Below are positions 1 to 7,630 of a stretch of DNA of 41,501 nucleotides, piece by piece; the stretch's first letter is position 1, and each line of letters opens with the position of its first letter. Made by a program: the position numbers and the translations under genes. The stretch comes from Opitutus sp. GAS368. Its GTDB lineage: Bacteria; Verrucomicrobiota; Verrucomicrobiia; Opitutales; Opitutaceae. The notes below the pieces were generated by a model, which saw only the letters and a program-made list of their open reading frames with translations, was not told the origin of the DNA and did not search any database. The stretch spans positions 1 to 41,501 of the forward strand of contig CAMBRG010000017.1 of the NCBI GenBank assembly GCA_945869845.1, given 5' to 3'.

Positions 1-876
1 GAGGAGAAAGCGTCCCGCTTCCCCGCGGCCAAGATCTGGAACGCCAATAAAAAACTCGGCCAGTCCACCGCCTTCCGCGCCATGGACGAGGCCATCCGTC
101 TCGCCGACCACTACGGCGTCGGCACCGTCTCCGTCGACAACGCCTTCCATTACCTTTGGGGCGGCGGCTACGTGATGGACGCCGCGAAGAAGGGTTACAT
201 CGCCTACACCAACTGCACCGCCGCGCTTGCGGAGGTTGTCCCGTTCGGCGGCAAGTTCGCCACCCTCGGCACCAATCCGCACTCGTGGGGCTTCCCCACC
301 ACCGACGCCATCGGCTATCCCATCGTCATCGACTGGGCCACGTCCGTCGTCGCCATGGGCCGCGTCCAACAACTCAAACGCGAGGGCAAACCGCTCCCGC
401 CGCTCGCCGCCGTGGACAAAGACGGCAATCCCACCACCGACGCCAATCTCGCCGTCTCGCTTCTCCCATTCGGAGCGCACAAGGGCTACGGCCTTTCGCT
501 GATCAACGAAATCGTCGGCGGCTTCATCGGCGGTTCGCTCCCGACTCTCCGCAACCGCTGGGCCGAGGCCGAGGGCGACAAGGGCACGTGCTGCTTCTTC
601 TTCCAAGTCATCCACCCCGACGCGATCAGCGGCGGCGCCTTCGCGAAGGGCCGCAATCAATCGGACAACGTGAAGGCCGTCATCGCCGACGTTCTCGGGC
701 ACGGTAACGAGAAGTGCATGTTGCCCGGCCAACTCGAAGCCTCTTGGGCGAAGCACGTCGCCGCCGCCGGCGGCCTGCTCTTCAGCACCGCCGAAGTCGC
801 TGCCTTTAACGAAGTCGCCGCCGAAGCCGGCCTCCCGCTCTGGGACGCAGCCTCCTTCGAAACTGTTACGATCTAA
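1..876 (+). CDS. Ldh_2-family NAD(P)-dependent dehydrogenase, 5' end cut off
   Basis: The reading frame is open from base 1, so the true start lies outside the window; 291 residues are visible. The sequence shows hallmarks of the malate/L-lactate dehydrogenase (Ldh_2) family, which also contains ureidoglycolate, sulfolactate and 2,3-diketo-L-gulonate (YiaK) reductases: the GTNPHSWGFPT segment, the following VIDWATS segment, and LLPFGAHKGYGLSLINEI. These are family signatures for cofactor and substrate binding in a non-Rossmann fold, acting in the cytoplasm on 2-oxo/2-hydroxy acids with NAD(P)H. A 2-keto-3-deoxygluconate kinase-like gene follows on the same strand about 155 bp later, which suggests a sugar-acid (uronate-type) role. 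The substrate cannot be settled from sequence alone; the family call is solid. Confidence 0.85.
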   Translation, partial: EEKASRFPAAKIWNANKKLGQSTAFRAMDEAIRLADHYGVGTVSVDNAFHYLWGGGYVMDAAKKGYIAYTNCTAALAEVVPFGGKFATLGTNPHSWGFPTTDAIGYPIVIDWATSVVAMGRVQQLKREGKPLPPLAAVDKDGNPTTDANLAVSLLPFGAHKGYGLSLINEIVGGFIGGSLPTLRNRWAEAEGDKGTCCFFFQVIHPDAISGGAFAKGRNQSDNVKAVIADVLGHGNEKCMLPGQLEASWAKHVAAAGGLLFSTAEVAAFNEVAAEAGLPLWDAASFETVTI

Positions 877-884
877 ACTATTTC

Positions 885-957
885 GCCCACGGAACCCACA
901 GAATACACAGAAACTAATCTTCAGTTTTCTTCCGTGTATTCCGTGTGTTCCGTGGGC
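885..957. repeat. Long imperfect inverted repeat of the 'ccgtgtattccgtg' family
   Basis: Bases 885-913 pair with 929-957 as an inverted repeat: 25 of 29 positions match, with a 15-base loop. The arms are built from a roughly 9-base unit (cgtgtattc / cgtgtgttc). It lies directly after the Ldh-family stop codon, so it could act as a factor-independent transcription end or mRNA stabiliser, though no T-run follows. The same unit recurs at 970-995, 2348-2368 and 4011-4040, so it is a dispersed repeat family rather than a single hairpin. Confidence 0.75.
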
Positions 958-969
958 AGTTCTCCGGCC

Positions 970-995
970 TTCGTGTATTTCGTGTATTTCGTGGT
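970..995. repeat. Tandem 'tcgtgtatt' units
   Basis: Three near-identical copies of ttcgtgtat / ttcgtggtt follow one another between the Ldh-family gene and the kinase gene. They match the arm of the preceding inverted repeat except that 'tcc' is replaced by 'ttc'. Confidence 0.65.
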
Positions 996-1031
996 TAACC
1001 CATCCTCTTCTTTCTCCATCTCCCTCCCATT

Positions 1032-2126
1032 ATGAGCCTCCAAATCAAACCCGCCGCTTCCTGCGCCTTTGACCAAATCTCCCTCGGCGAAGTCATGCTT
1101 CGCCTCGATCCCGGCGAGGGCCGCATCCGCACCGCCCGGAACTTCCAAGTCTGGGAAGGCGGCGGCGAATACAACACCTCCCGCGGCCTCCGCAAATGCT
1201 TCGGGCTGAAAACCGCCGTTGTCACCGCGTTCGTCGACAACGAGGTCGGCCACCTCGTCGAAGACTTCATCATGCAAGGCGGCGTCGACACGCACTTCAT
1301 TAAGTGGCGCGAAGACGACGGCATCGGCCGCACCATTCGCAACGGCCTCAATTTCACGGAGCGCGGCTTCGGCATCCGTGGCGCCGTCGGCAATCCCGAC
1401 CGCGGCAACACCGCCGCCTCCCAGATCAAGCCCGGCGACATCGATTGGGATCACATCTTCGGCAAACTCGGCGTGCGCTGGTTCCACACCGGCGGCATTT
1501 ACGCCGCGCTCTCCGCGTCCACCGCCGAAGTCACCGTCGAGGCGGTGAAGGCCGCCAACAAATACGGCACGATCGTCAGCTACGATTTGAACTACCGTCC
1601 CTCGCTCTGGAAGACCATCGGCGGCCTCAAAAAGGCCCAAGAGGTCAACCGCGAGATCGCCAAATACGTCGATGTCATGATCGGCAACGAAGAGGACTTC
1701 ACCGCCTCGCTCGGTTTTGCCGTCGCGGGCCAGGAAACTCTCGGCCACATCGAGAACGATGCGTTCAAGGCCATGATCGAGACCGCCGTGAAGGAGTTCC
1801 CAAACTTCAAGGTCGCCGCCACCACGCTGCGCCACGTCATCACCGCCACGAAGAACGACTGGTCCGCCATCCTCTGGCACGCCGGCAAATTCCACGAGAG
1901 CAAGCCGTATCCCGGCCTCGAGATCCTCGACCGCGTCGGCGGCGGTGACTCGTTTGCCTCCGGGGTGCAGTTTGGCTTCCTCGAGTTCAACGACGCCCAG
2001 AAAGCCGTCGAGTATGGCGCCGCCCACGGTGCCCTCGCGTCAACGACCCCCGGCGACACATCGATGGCCACCCGCAAGGAAGTGGAAAAAGCCATCGCCG
2101 GCGGTGGCGCCCGCGTGGTCCGCTAA
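1032..2126 (+). CDS. kdgK: PfkB-family sugar kinase, 2-keto-3-deoxygluconate kinase-like
   Basis: A 364-residue cytoplasmic carbohydrate kinase of the PfkB/ribokinase family, expected to phosphorylate a keto-deoxy sugar acid with ATP. Visible signatures: an N-terminal substrate-binding start (ISLGEVMLRLDPGEGR), the glycine-rich strand (VWEGGGEYNTSRGL), a central YDLNYRPSLW motif typical of KDG kinases, and the C-terminal catalytic/anion-hole motif DRVGGGDSFASG with the catalytic Asp in GGGDS. The length is slightly above the usual 310-350 residues. The start ATG follows a C/T-rich leader with no Shine-Dalgarno. Its position behind an Ldh-family dehydrogenase fits a uronate/sugar-acid catabolic unit (inference). 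2-dehydro-3-deoxygalactonokinase is an alternative specificity. Confidence 0.82.
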   Translation: MSLQIKPAASCAFDQISLGEVMLRLDPGEGRIRTARNFQVWEGGGEYNTSRGLRKCFGLKTAVVTAFVDNEVGHLVEDFIMQGGVDTHFIKWREDDGIGRTIRNGLNFTERGFGIRGAVGNPDRGNTAASQIKPGDIDWDHIFGKLGVRWFHTGGIYAALSASTAEVTVEAVKAANKYGTIVSYDLNYRPSLWKTIGGLKKAQEVNREIAKYVDVMIGNEEDFTASLGFAVAGQETLGHIENDAFKAMIETAVKEFPNFKVAATTLRHVITATKNDWSAILWHAGKFHESKPYPGLEILDRVGGGDSFASGVQFGFLEFNDAQKAVEYGAAHGALASTTPGDTSMATRKEVEKAIAGGGARVVR

Positions 2127-2225
2127 AGCCGGTCCGCCAAGGTGGAACCCGGTTTCCCCATTTGGCTTCCTTCCTCTCTCCCAGCCCGGGCCCAAAACGC
2201 CCGGGCTTTTTTGCGCGCCGCTCTC

Positions 2226-2265
2226 CCCTCTGAAAATCTTTCTCTTTCCTCTTTCTCTTACTCTT
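2226..2265. repeat. 40-bp direct repeat, copy 1
   Basis: Identical over 40 bases to 2370-2409. Both copies begin ccctctgaaaatctttctct and are followed by C/T-rich sequence. The spacing between copies is 144 bp. Confidence 0.9.
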
Positions 2266-2347
2266 GCTTCCACCCACTCAGTTCACTCGCCCCTCCGCCC
2301 AATCGTACCTTACCGCATCGTTCTCGGCGCCCCCTTTCTCCGTTCCC

Positions 2348-2368
2348 TTTTCGTGTGTTCCGTGGGCC
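2348..2368. repeat. Single 'tcgtgtgttccgtggg' repeat unit
   Basis: Matches one arm of the inverted repeat at 885-957 (the outer half, ending gtgttccgtgggc) and stands immediately before copy 2 of the 40-bp direct repeat. Confidence 0.65.
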
Positions 2369-2369
2369 A

Positions 2370-2409
2370 CCCTCTGAAAATCTTTCTCTTTCCTCTTTCT
2401 CTTACTCTT
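2370..2409. repeat. 40-bp direct repeat, copy 2
   Basis: Exact copy of 2226-2265. It runs directly into the long C/T tract ahead of the SGNH/DUF1080 lipoprotein gene. Confidence 0.9.
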
Positions 2410-2491
2410 TCTCCCCCTCCTCTCCCCCTCCCTCTTCTCCCTTCCTCCCTCTCGTCTCCCCTCCCTCTCTTCTCCCCTCCTTTCTTCTCCC
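2381..2491 (+). other. Almost pure polypyrimidine tract in a gene leader
   Basis: Over 111 bases on the + strand only two purines occur (A at 2404, G at 2454). The tract ends 6 bases before the ATG at 2498, so the mRNA leader of that gene has no purine-rich ribosome binding site. Mirror-like polypyrimidine/polypurine DNA can form triplex structures; here that is inference. Confidence 0.9.
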
Positions 2492-2497
2492 ATCCCC

Positions 2498-3886
2498 ATG
2501 CGCCCCACCCCGCTCCTCGCCCTGCTCGCCCTCACCTTCGCCGGCTGCGCTACCGCGCCTCCTGTGCCCACGCCTCCGGTCAACCCGTCGCCCGCCGCTA
2601 CCTCCACCGCCGCCCCCTCCCGCTTCGCCCTGCCCGCCTCCGATGACGGCCTTCCCGGCAGCGGCCCAATCCGCCGATATCCTTGGTTTCAAAAACTCTG
2701 GACCGAGCGTCGCACCACGTGGGCCGGCCAGATCGCCCAAGACCAGCGCGCCGTCGTCTTCCTCGGCGACTCCATCACGCAGGGTTGGAAAGACTCCCTC
2801 GCGACTTCCTTCCCCGGCGTTAAAGTCGCCAACCGCGGCATCAGCGGCGACACCACCCGCGGCGTCCTCCTTCGTCTCCGCGAAGACGTGCTCTCGCTGA
2901 ACCCCTCCGCCATCGTCCTCCTCATCGGCACCAACGACCTCGAGGAAAACGCCACGCCATGGACCGTCGCCGCCAACCTCCGCCTCATCCTCGCCGCGCT
3001 CCACGCCCACGACCCCGCGCTCCCGGTCGTGCTCTGCGCCGTCATGCCCAGCTCCGCCAGCAAGCAGCGTCCCGCTTTCCTCATCCGCCGCGTCAATCAG
3101 CTCTTCCTCGAAGCCACGCTCGACCAACCGCAGGTCACCTTCCTCGACACTTGGAAATTGTTCGCCGACGCGCAAAACGACGCCTTGCCCGCCGAGTTTC
3201 CTGATCTGCTACACCCCAACACCGCCGGGTACACGAAATTCGCCGCCGCCCTCCGCCCCGTCTTCGCCACCCTCGGTTTCACCGAACGCGAGCCTGATAC
3301 CTTCACGCCCGAGCCCGGCTTCGTGAGTCTCTTCAATGGCCGCGATCTCACTGGTTGGGGCTACCGCCCCTCGACCGACGGCGACCTCGCCACCGTCCGC
3401 CGCATCCAGGCCGCCGATATCGCCGCGCCCCACTGGCCGATCGTAAAAGACCCCGTCGCCTTCGACGGTCTCACCGCCAGTCCCGATGCCCGCTTCGTCG
3501 CCAAGCACGGTCGCCTCGTCGTCATGACTCCTCCCGGCGGCCGCCGCGTGCAACAGCTCTGGACCACCCGTGAGTTCCCCAAAAACTTCGTGTTGAAACT
3601 CGAGTTCCGGGCCACGCCCAATGCCGACAGCGGCATCTACGTGCGCGGCCCCCAACTCCAATGTCGCGACTACCTCCTCGCCGGCCCCTATTCAAAACTC
3701 CAGCGCTACCGCGCGCGCGATTGGAACGAGATCGTGATCACCGTCACCGACGGCGTCGCCGTGAGCACCTGCAACGGCGAGATCCTAGAGGCCGCGCAAA
3801 AAGTCCCCGCCACCGGCCCCATCGGCCTAGAAGGCGACCGCGGCCAAATGGAATACCGCCGCATCCGCCTCCAAGAACGCCCCTAA
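2498..3886 (+). CDS. Lipoprotein with SGNH/GDSL esterase domain fused to DUF1080 domain
   Basis: A 462-residue exported protein. It opens with a lipoprotein signal (MRPTPLLALLALTFAGC; lipobox Cys17) and a Pro/Ala-rich linker. Residues about 85-260 form an SGNH hydrolase: block I FLGDSITQGW (nucleophile Ser92), block II NRGISGDTT, block III LIGTNDLEE (Asn146) and block V DLLHP with Asp236 and His239, so the catalytic set is complete. Residues about 274-460 form a DUF1080 (3-keto-disaccharide hydrolase, LamG-like) domain beginning FVSLFNGRDLTGW and including an SGIYVRG motif. The likely role is deacylation plus cleavage or binding of polysaccharide at the cell envelope (inference). The start is fixed by the signal peptide; the leader is a pyrimidine tract. 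The C-terminal domain is shared with the gene at 40458-41492. Confidence 0.9.
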   Translation: MRPTPLLALLALTFAGCATAPPVPTPPVNPSPAATSTAAPSRFALPASDDGLPGSGPIRRYPWFQKLWTERRTTWAGQIAQDQRAVVFLGDSITQGWKDSLATSFPGVKVANRGISGDTTRGVLLRLREDVLSLNPSAIVLLIGTNDLEENATPWTVAANLRLILAALHAHDPALPVVLCAVMPSSASKQRPAFLIRRVNQLFLEATLDQPQVTFLDTWKLFADAQNDALPAEFPDLLHPNTAGYTKFAAALRPVFATLGFTEREPDTFTPEPGFVSLFNGRDLTGWGYRPSTDGDLATVRRIQAADIAAPHWPIVKDPVAFDGLTASPDARFVAKHGRLVVMTPPGGRRVQQLWTTREFPKNFVLKLEFRATPNADSGIYVRGPQLQCRDYLLAGPYSKLQRYRARDWNEIVITVTDGVAVSTCNGEILEAAQKVPATGPIGLEGDRGQMEYRRIRLQERP

Positions 3887-3920
3887 GAATCGTGCTCGTT
3901 CCTCTTTCTCCTTTCCCCCT

Positions 3921-3943
3921 GTGGGAGCGAGCTCGCTCGCGAC
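3921..3943. repeat. REP-like palindromic hairpin
   Basis: Contains the perfect 14-base palindrome gagcgagctcgctc (3925-3938) inside gtgggagcgagctcgctcgc. The layout resembles the REP elements known from Pseudomonas (gggagcgggcttgctcgcga-like). It lies in the 274-bp gap after the lipoprotein gene. No partner copy is visible in this window. Confidence 0.5.
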
Positions 3944-4010
3944 TTCCGAGGTCTCCGTCCGCCCCATCCGATTGTAGGCGGGGTGACCCCAACCCGCATT
4001 CACTCTAAGC

Positions 4011-4040
4011 TTCCGTGTTTTCCGTGTCTTCCGTGGGCAC
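4011..4040. repeat. Tandem 'ttccgtgtttt' repeat units
   Basis: Three successive ttccgtg units (ttccgtgttttccgtgtctt, then ccgtgggc) matching the family at 885-957, 970-995 and 2348-2368. It fills part of the gap before the gene at 4161. Confidence 0.65.
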
Positions 4041-4160
4041 GATTTTCTTTGCCTCGTTTCGCCTCGATTCGCGTCTTTAGCGGGCAACCTCGGTTTTCGA
4101 GCGTCGGGCGTTCAACAGACTCGCCTCCGATTTCCCACCGGCCAACGCTTTACCGACTGC

Positions 4161-4877
4161 ATGCTCTCCGTTGCCCCAACCACCGACTCCACTTGCATCA
4201 AAAACGTCGGTAGTTTCCACGAACTCGCCACCACGCCTCTCGCCCACGGCGTCAACGCGCTCTGCTGGGCGCGCTCGCTCGCCGGTGACTATGCTGAAGT
4301 CGTGCGCCTGCTCGGCGATGGCCACGGCGAGCCGATCACCACGCTCGATGAGGCCGTTCTGCTCGCCCTGCCCTTGAGCCCCGCCGGCCGCGTCGCCGCC
4401 GAGCACATGCTCGCTGATCTGCGACTGCTCCGCGACCACGACCTCGATCCCGTCCTGAACTGCATCCACGGCTACCCGCGCGACGAAGAACCCGGCCCCA
4501 TCCAAACCGACGTTTTTTCTTTCCACGCCGACAGCGCCCCCATCGAGGCCTACACCTGGCTCTGCACTTACTCCGGCCCGCCCAGCGAGGGCCTGCGCCC
4601 CGCCGACGCCCGCCGCAAGGTCGACGACCCCGCGCTCCGCGCCGAACTCTTGAAACTCCACGGCGGCCCCGACGACGCCGATTTCAAGGTGTTCCTCAAC
4701 GAGCACTGCTACGACCTTCACTACGCCCCGGCCCCCGGCGCCCAGCCCTATTCCTTCGGCCACTTCAATCTCTGGCGCATCGCCACCGATTACCCCGGCA
4801 ACCCCGTCCCACCCTGCGTCCACCGCGCCCCCGCCACTAACCCCGGCGACCCCGCGCGCCTCTTGCTCATCAGTTGA
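4161..4877 (+). CDS. Unrecognised protein, possible HxD...H metal site
   Basis: A 238-residue soluble protein without signal peptide or membrane segments. I do not recognise it firmly. The middle holds FSFHADSAPIEAYTWLCTYSGPP and the end PPCVHRAPATNPGDPARLLLI. An HxD followed much later by an isolated HRAP...R is the spacing seen in Fe(II)/2-oxoglutarate-type double-stranded beta-helix oxygenases and in the DUF1826 group (established for those families; its application here is inference). GC and codon use match its neighbours. It stands alone between the lipoprotein and ceramidase-like genes, about 50 bp before the latter, so co-transcription is possible. The ATG at 4161 has no Shine-Dalgarno. 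Confidence 0.6.
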   Translation: MLSVAPTTDSTCIKNVGSFHELATTPLAHGVNALCWARSLAGDYAEVVRLLGDGHGEPITTLDEAVLLALPLSPAGRVAAEHMLADLRLLRDHDLDPVLNCIHGYPRDEEPGPIQTDVFSFHADSAPIEAYTWLCTYSGPPSEGLRPADARRKVDDPALRAELLKLHGGPDDADFKVFLNEHCYDLHYAPAPGAQPYSFGHFNLWRIATDYPGNPVPPCVHRAPATNPGDPARLLLIS

Positions 4878-4928
4878 GATTCCTCTCACCTTTCTTTCCG
4901 CCCCGTTGAACTTTAGCCCCTTCAAAAA

Positions 4929-6326
4929 ATGCCCCCGCTCAACCGCCGCCACTTTCTCCGCCACACCGCTGCCGCCACCGCCGCCGCCGCGCTTTCGCCT
5001 TCGTTGCTCCAGGCCGCGAACGCCGCCAGCGCCACCGGCCAACTCCGCCTCGCCCCATTCCGCTTCGACGTCACGCCGCCCGTCGGCCACTCGCTCTGCG
5101 GTGGCTGGATCAAGCCCGTCGAAGCCGTCGATGATTCCCTCGAAGCCATCGGCCTCGTGCTCCTCGGCGCCGGTGCGCCCATCGTGCTCTGCGCGGTCGA
5201 TTGGACCGGCATTCTCAACGCCTCCCACCTCGCGTGGCGCACCGCGCTCGCCGAGGCGGCCGGCACCACGCCCGACCGCGTCGCCCTGCACTGCGTCCAC
5301 CAGCACAACGCCCTGTTCGTCTGTGCAGCCACCGCGGCCCTCGTCGCGACGCAGCCCGGTTTGCCGCCCACGTTTGATCCCGCCTTCTTTCAACGTTGCC
5401 TCGTCGCCGCCCGCGCCGCCGTCACCGCCGCCTTGCCCCGCGCCCGCCCGGTCACGCACGTCGCAAGCGGCACGGCGCTCATCGCCCAAGTCGCCTCCAA
5501 TCGCCGCATGGCCCGCGATGCCCAGGGCCGCGTCGGTAAAATGCGCGGCAGCAAGTGCGTGGACCCCGAACTGCTCGCGTTGCCCGAGGGCCCGATCGAC
5601 CCGCTCCTGCGCACGGTCGCGTTCTACGACCGCTCCGAGAAAATCGCCGCTCTCCACTACTACGCGACGCACCCGATGAGCTTTTACGGCGACGGCCGGG
5701 TGACCGCCGATTTTGTCGGCCTCGCCCGCAAGCAGCGCCAGCGCGAGGAGCCCGCGTGCACCCACCTCTACTTCACCGGCTGCGCAGGCAACATTGCCCC
5801 CGGCAAATACAACGACGGTTCACCCGCCGCGCGCGTCCGTCTCACCGAGCGCATTTACCGCGGTATCGTCGCCGCCGACGCCACGCTTCGTCCCGTGCCA
5901 TTGAAAAACGTCTCATGGCGCACCGCCAACGTGCACGCCCGGCCCCACCCCGACCTCGACCCGGTCGCGCTGCGCCGCCAACTCGCCGATGCCACCGCGC
6001 TCCCGGTGCGCCGCATCATCCCCGCCTTTCGTCTCGCGCTGCTGGAGCGTTGCGCCCAAGGCGTCCCGTTTCTCCTCAGCGCCCTGCATCTCGACGACAT
6101 CGCCCTCCTGCATCTACCCGCCGAGTCATTCCTCGAGTATCAACTCCACGCCCAATCCCTCCGCCCCGGCCGCCCCGTCGCGGTCGCCGCGTATGGCGAC
6201 GGCGGCCCTTGGTATATTCCCACCCGCGCGGAGTTCCCCAACGGCGGCTATGAAGTCGAAGTCGCCTTCTGCGATCCCGATACCGAAACGCAACTGCACA
6301 CCGCCATCGCCCAACTGCTCGCCTAA
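4929..6326 (+). CDS. Tat-exported neutral ceramidase-like (alkaline ceramidase superfamily) protein
   Basis: A 465-residue protein starting with a twin-arginine signal (MPPLNRRHFLRHTAAATAAA, Arg6-Arg7), so it is expected to be exported folded. The mature part begins FRFDVTPPVGHSLCGGW, the opening signature of the neutral/alkaline non-lysosomal ceramidase superfamily. It also has metal-ligand-type histidines in LHCVHQHN and the YYATHPMSFYGDGRVTADFVG segment, and the FTGCAGNIAPGKYND stretch with the GNIAP-type motif. Members hydrolyse N-acyl bonds of sphingolipids, but many planctomycete and verrucomicrobial members have unknown substrates. The length suits the catalytic domain alone, without the C-terminal Ig-like domain of true ceramidases. 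The start is set by the Tat signal. Confidence 0.8.
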   Translation: MPPLNRRHFLRHTAAATAAAALSPSLLQAANAASATGQLRLAPFRFDVTPPVGHSLCGGWIKPVEAVDDSLEAIGLVLLGAGAPIVLCAVDWTGILNASHLAWRTALAEAAGTTPDRVALHCVHQHNALFVCAATAALVATQPGLPPTFDPAFFQRCLVAARAAVTAALPRARPVTHVASGTALIAQVASNRRMARDAQGRVGKMRGSKCVDPELLALPEGPIDPLLRTVAFYDRSEKIAALHYYATHPMSFYGDGRVTADFVGLARKQRQREEPACTHLYFTGCAGNIAPGKYNDGSPAARVRLTERIYRGIVAADATLRPVPLKNVSWRTANVHARPHPDLDPVALRRQLADATALPVRRIIPAFRLALLERCAQGVPFLLSALHLDDIALLHLPAESFLEYQLHAQSLRPGRPVAVAAYGDGGPWYIPTRAEFPNGGYEVEVAFCDPDTETQLHTAIAQLLA

Positions 6327-6336
6327 AAACCTGGAG

Positions 6337-6356
6337 CCGCGACGCCCCCGTCGCGG
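6337..6356. repeat. Perfect GC hairpin between genes
   Basis: ccgcgacg (6337-6344) and cgtcgcgg (6349-6356) pair perfectly around a cccc loop, 11 bp after the ceramidase-like stop and 15 bp before the next start. There is no T-run, so it is a structured spacer or REP-like unit rather than a classical terminator. It could separate or attenuate expression of the next gene (inference). Confidence 0.6.
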
Positions 6357-6371
6357 TCCTCGTCCGTTCCT

Positions 6372-7385
6372 ATGCGCCACCTCGCCGTCCTTCTCGCCCT
6401 GATCCTCATCGCGCGCGCGGCCGACCCCGCACCGCAACGCTTTCACCTCACCGCCCGCGCCCACGAGATCGACCCGCGGGCCCGCGAGCATCCCGGGATC
6501 GACTTCGTCTTCACCGACAAAGCCGGCAAATCGCAGGACCTCCAACACGCCGTCGTCGACACCCGCGTCACCCCGCGCGGCCAGCTCGTGATCTGGCTCA
6601 TGGATTACAAAGCCCCGCTCTTTGACCGTCTCGGCGACTACGGCCTGCACGCGATCCAAGTCCACTACGCCAACAAATGGTTCGGCCTGATCCCCACCGC
6701 CGCCCGCGACGACGGCACGACCCTAGGTAAGCTGCGCCTCGAGGCCACCACCGGCGAAGATTTTTCCCCGCTCTGCGCGATCCCCCGGCCCGACGGCATG
6801 AAGGAACGCGCGCTCCAATTCGTCCAGCACCTCGCAAAAACTCACCCCGCCGGCCGCTGGGCACAGTTCATCAACGCCACCGGTGACGACCTGCTCTGGG
6901 AAAAAGTCATTATGGCCGGTGCCTCCCACGGCGCGACCAGCGCCACGCGTTTTGCCGTCCACCAACGCGTCGCCCGCGTCGTCGCCTTCTGCGGTCCACG
7001 TGACCAACACGAAAGCTGGCAGGGGTTTCCCTCGGCCACGCCGCCCGAGCGTATTTTTGGTTTTACCCACGTCCTCGACGACGGCTGGCCCGGCAACCAC
7101 TACCCGCGCTCGTGGCTCATGCTCGGTCTCAACCGCTTCGGTCCGATTGTGGACGTCGATTCTACCACCCCGCCCTACGGCCACTCGCGCCGTCTCACCA
7201 CCCGCTTCGACGTCAACGGCGACCTCAAACGCGCGCACAGCTCCATCACGCCCGGCCCTGCATCAGCCAAAGACGCCGCCGGCAATTTCCTGCACGAGGC
7301 CGTGTGGCGTTACCTCTTCACGTCGCCGATCGAAAAAACGGGCGCACCGGTCCCGCCCGAGGCTCCGCCCACCCGTGCGCGGTGA
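6372..7385 (+). CDS. Exported alpha/beta-hydrolase-like protein (BPSS1187-like)
   Basis: A 337-residue protein with a Sec signal peptide (MRHLAVLLALILIARAADP). A nucleophile-elbow-like GASHG motif is present (MAGASHGATSATRFAVH), followed by a stretch resembling the Asp/His end of serine hydrolases (FTHVLDDGWPGNHYP). The overall pattern resembles the exported BPSS1187-type proteins of the alpha/beta-hydrolase fold; that assignment is from memory of the family and is moderate. The likely location is the periplasm or outside, and the substrate is unknown. It is the last gene of the same-strand set, 45 bp after the ceramidase-like gene, with a strong hairpin in between. The ATG is chosen because it leads straight into the signal peptide. 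Confidence 0.6.
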   Translation: MRHLAVLLALILIARAADPAPQRFHLTARAHEIDPRAREHPGIDFVFTDKAGKSQDLQHAVVDTRVTPRGQLVIWLMDYKAPLFDRLGDYGLHAIQVHYANKWFGLIPTAARDDGTTLGKLRLEATTGEDFSPLCAIPRPDGMKERALQFVQHLAKTHPAGRWAQFINATGDDLLWEKVIMAGASHGATSATRFAVHQRVARVVAFCGPRDQHESWQGFPSATPPERIFGFTHVLDDGWPGNHYPRSWLMLGLNRFGPIVDVDSTTPPYGHSRRLTTRFDVNGDLKRAHSSITPGPASAKDAAGNFLHEAVWRYLFTSPIEKTGAPVPPEAPPTRAR

Positions 7386-7389
7386 CCAC

Positions 7390-7506
7390 GCGAACCATCT
7401 CCGCTCCGTCTCTTTCATCCCTCGCCTCGCCGTCGTTATCGCCCTCGTCGCCGCCCTCCGCGCCGGTCAAGCCGCCACACCGACGACCGCCCCGCAAAAA
7501 AAATAA
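7390..7506 (+). pseudogene. Signal-peptide-like relic without a start codon
   Basis: An open frame ends at the taa at 7504-7506 and encodes a typical export signal (FIPRLAVVIALVAALRAGQA) followed by ATPTTAPQKK and a stop. No ATG, GTG or TTG precedes it in frame after the upstream gene. It looks like the front of an exported protein whose start and body have been lost, or a chance frame; low confidence. Confidence 0.3.
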
Positions 7507-7574
7507 GGCCGAGTCTCCGACCCACCCCCGCGCCAGCCCCGCTTCCCTGCGAGCGCAGCCAACCGCTCGCCCAC

Positions 7575-7604
7575 AAAAAAACCGCGCCCGGTTGGGCGCG
7601 GTTT
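7575..7604 (-). terminator. Factor-independent terminator of the Cys-rich mini-gene
   Basis: An 11-bp perfect stem (aaaccgcgccc / gggcgcggttt, loop ggtt, 7579-7604). On the minus strand it is followed by a run of seven T (complement of 7575-7581). It lies 27 bp after the stop codon of the minus-strand gene at 7631-7858. Confidence 0.88.
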
Positions 7605-7630
7605 GAAACTAATTCGAAGCTCGCAGTCGC

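Noticed and set aside
921-2027. Long minus-strand frame (368 aa) opposite the PfkB kinase
   Set aside because: It mirrors the kinase gene, whose PfkB motifs are clear; its sequence is low-complexity D/E/G/V-rich, typical of an antisense frame in high-GC DNA.
4077-5765. 562-aa minus-strand frame across the HxD and ceramidase-like genes
   Set aside because: Antisense of two recognisable coding regions, Gly/Ala/Val/Arg-rich with no domain.
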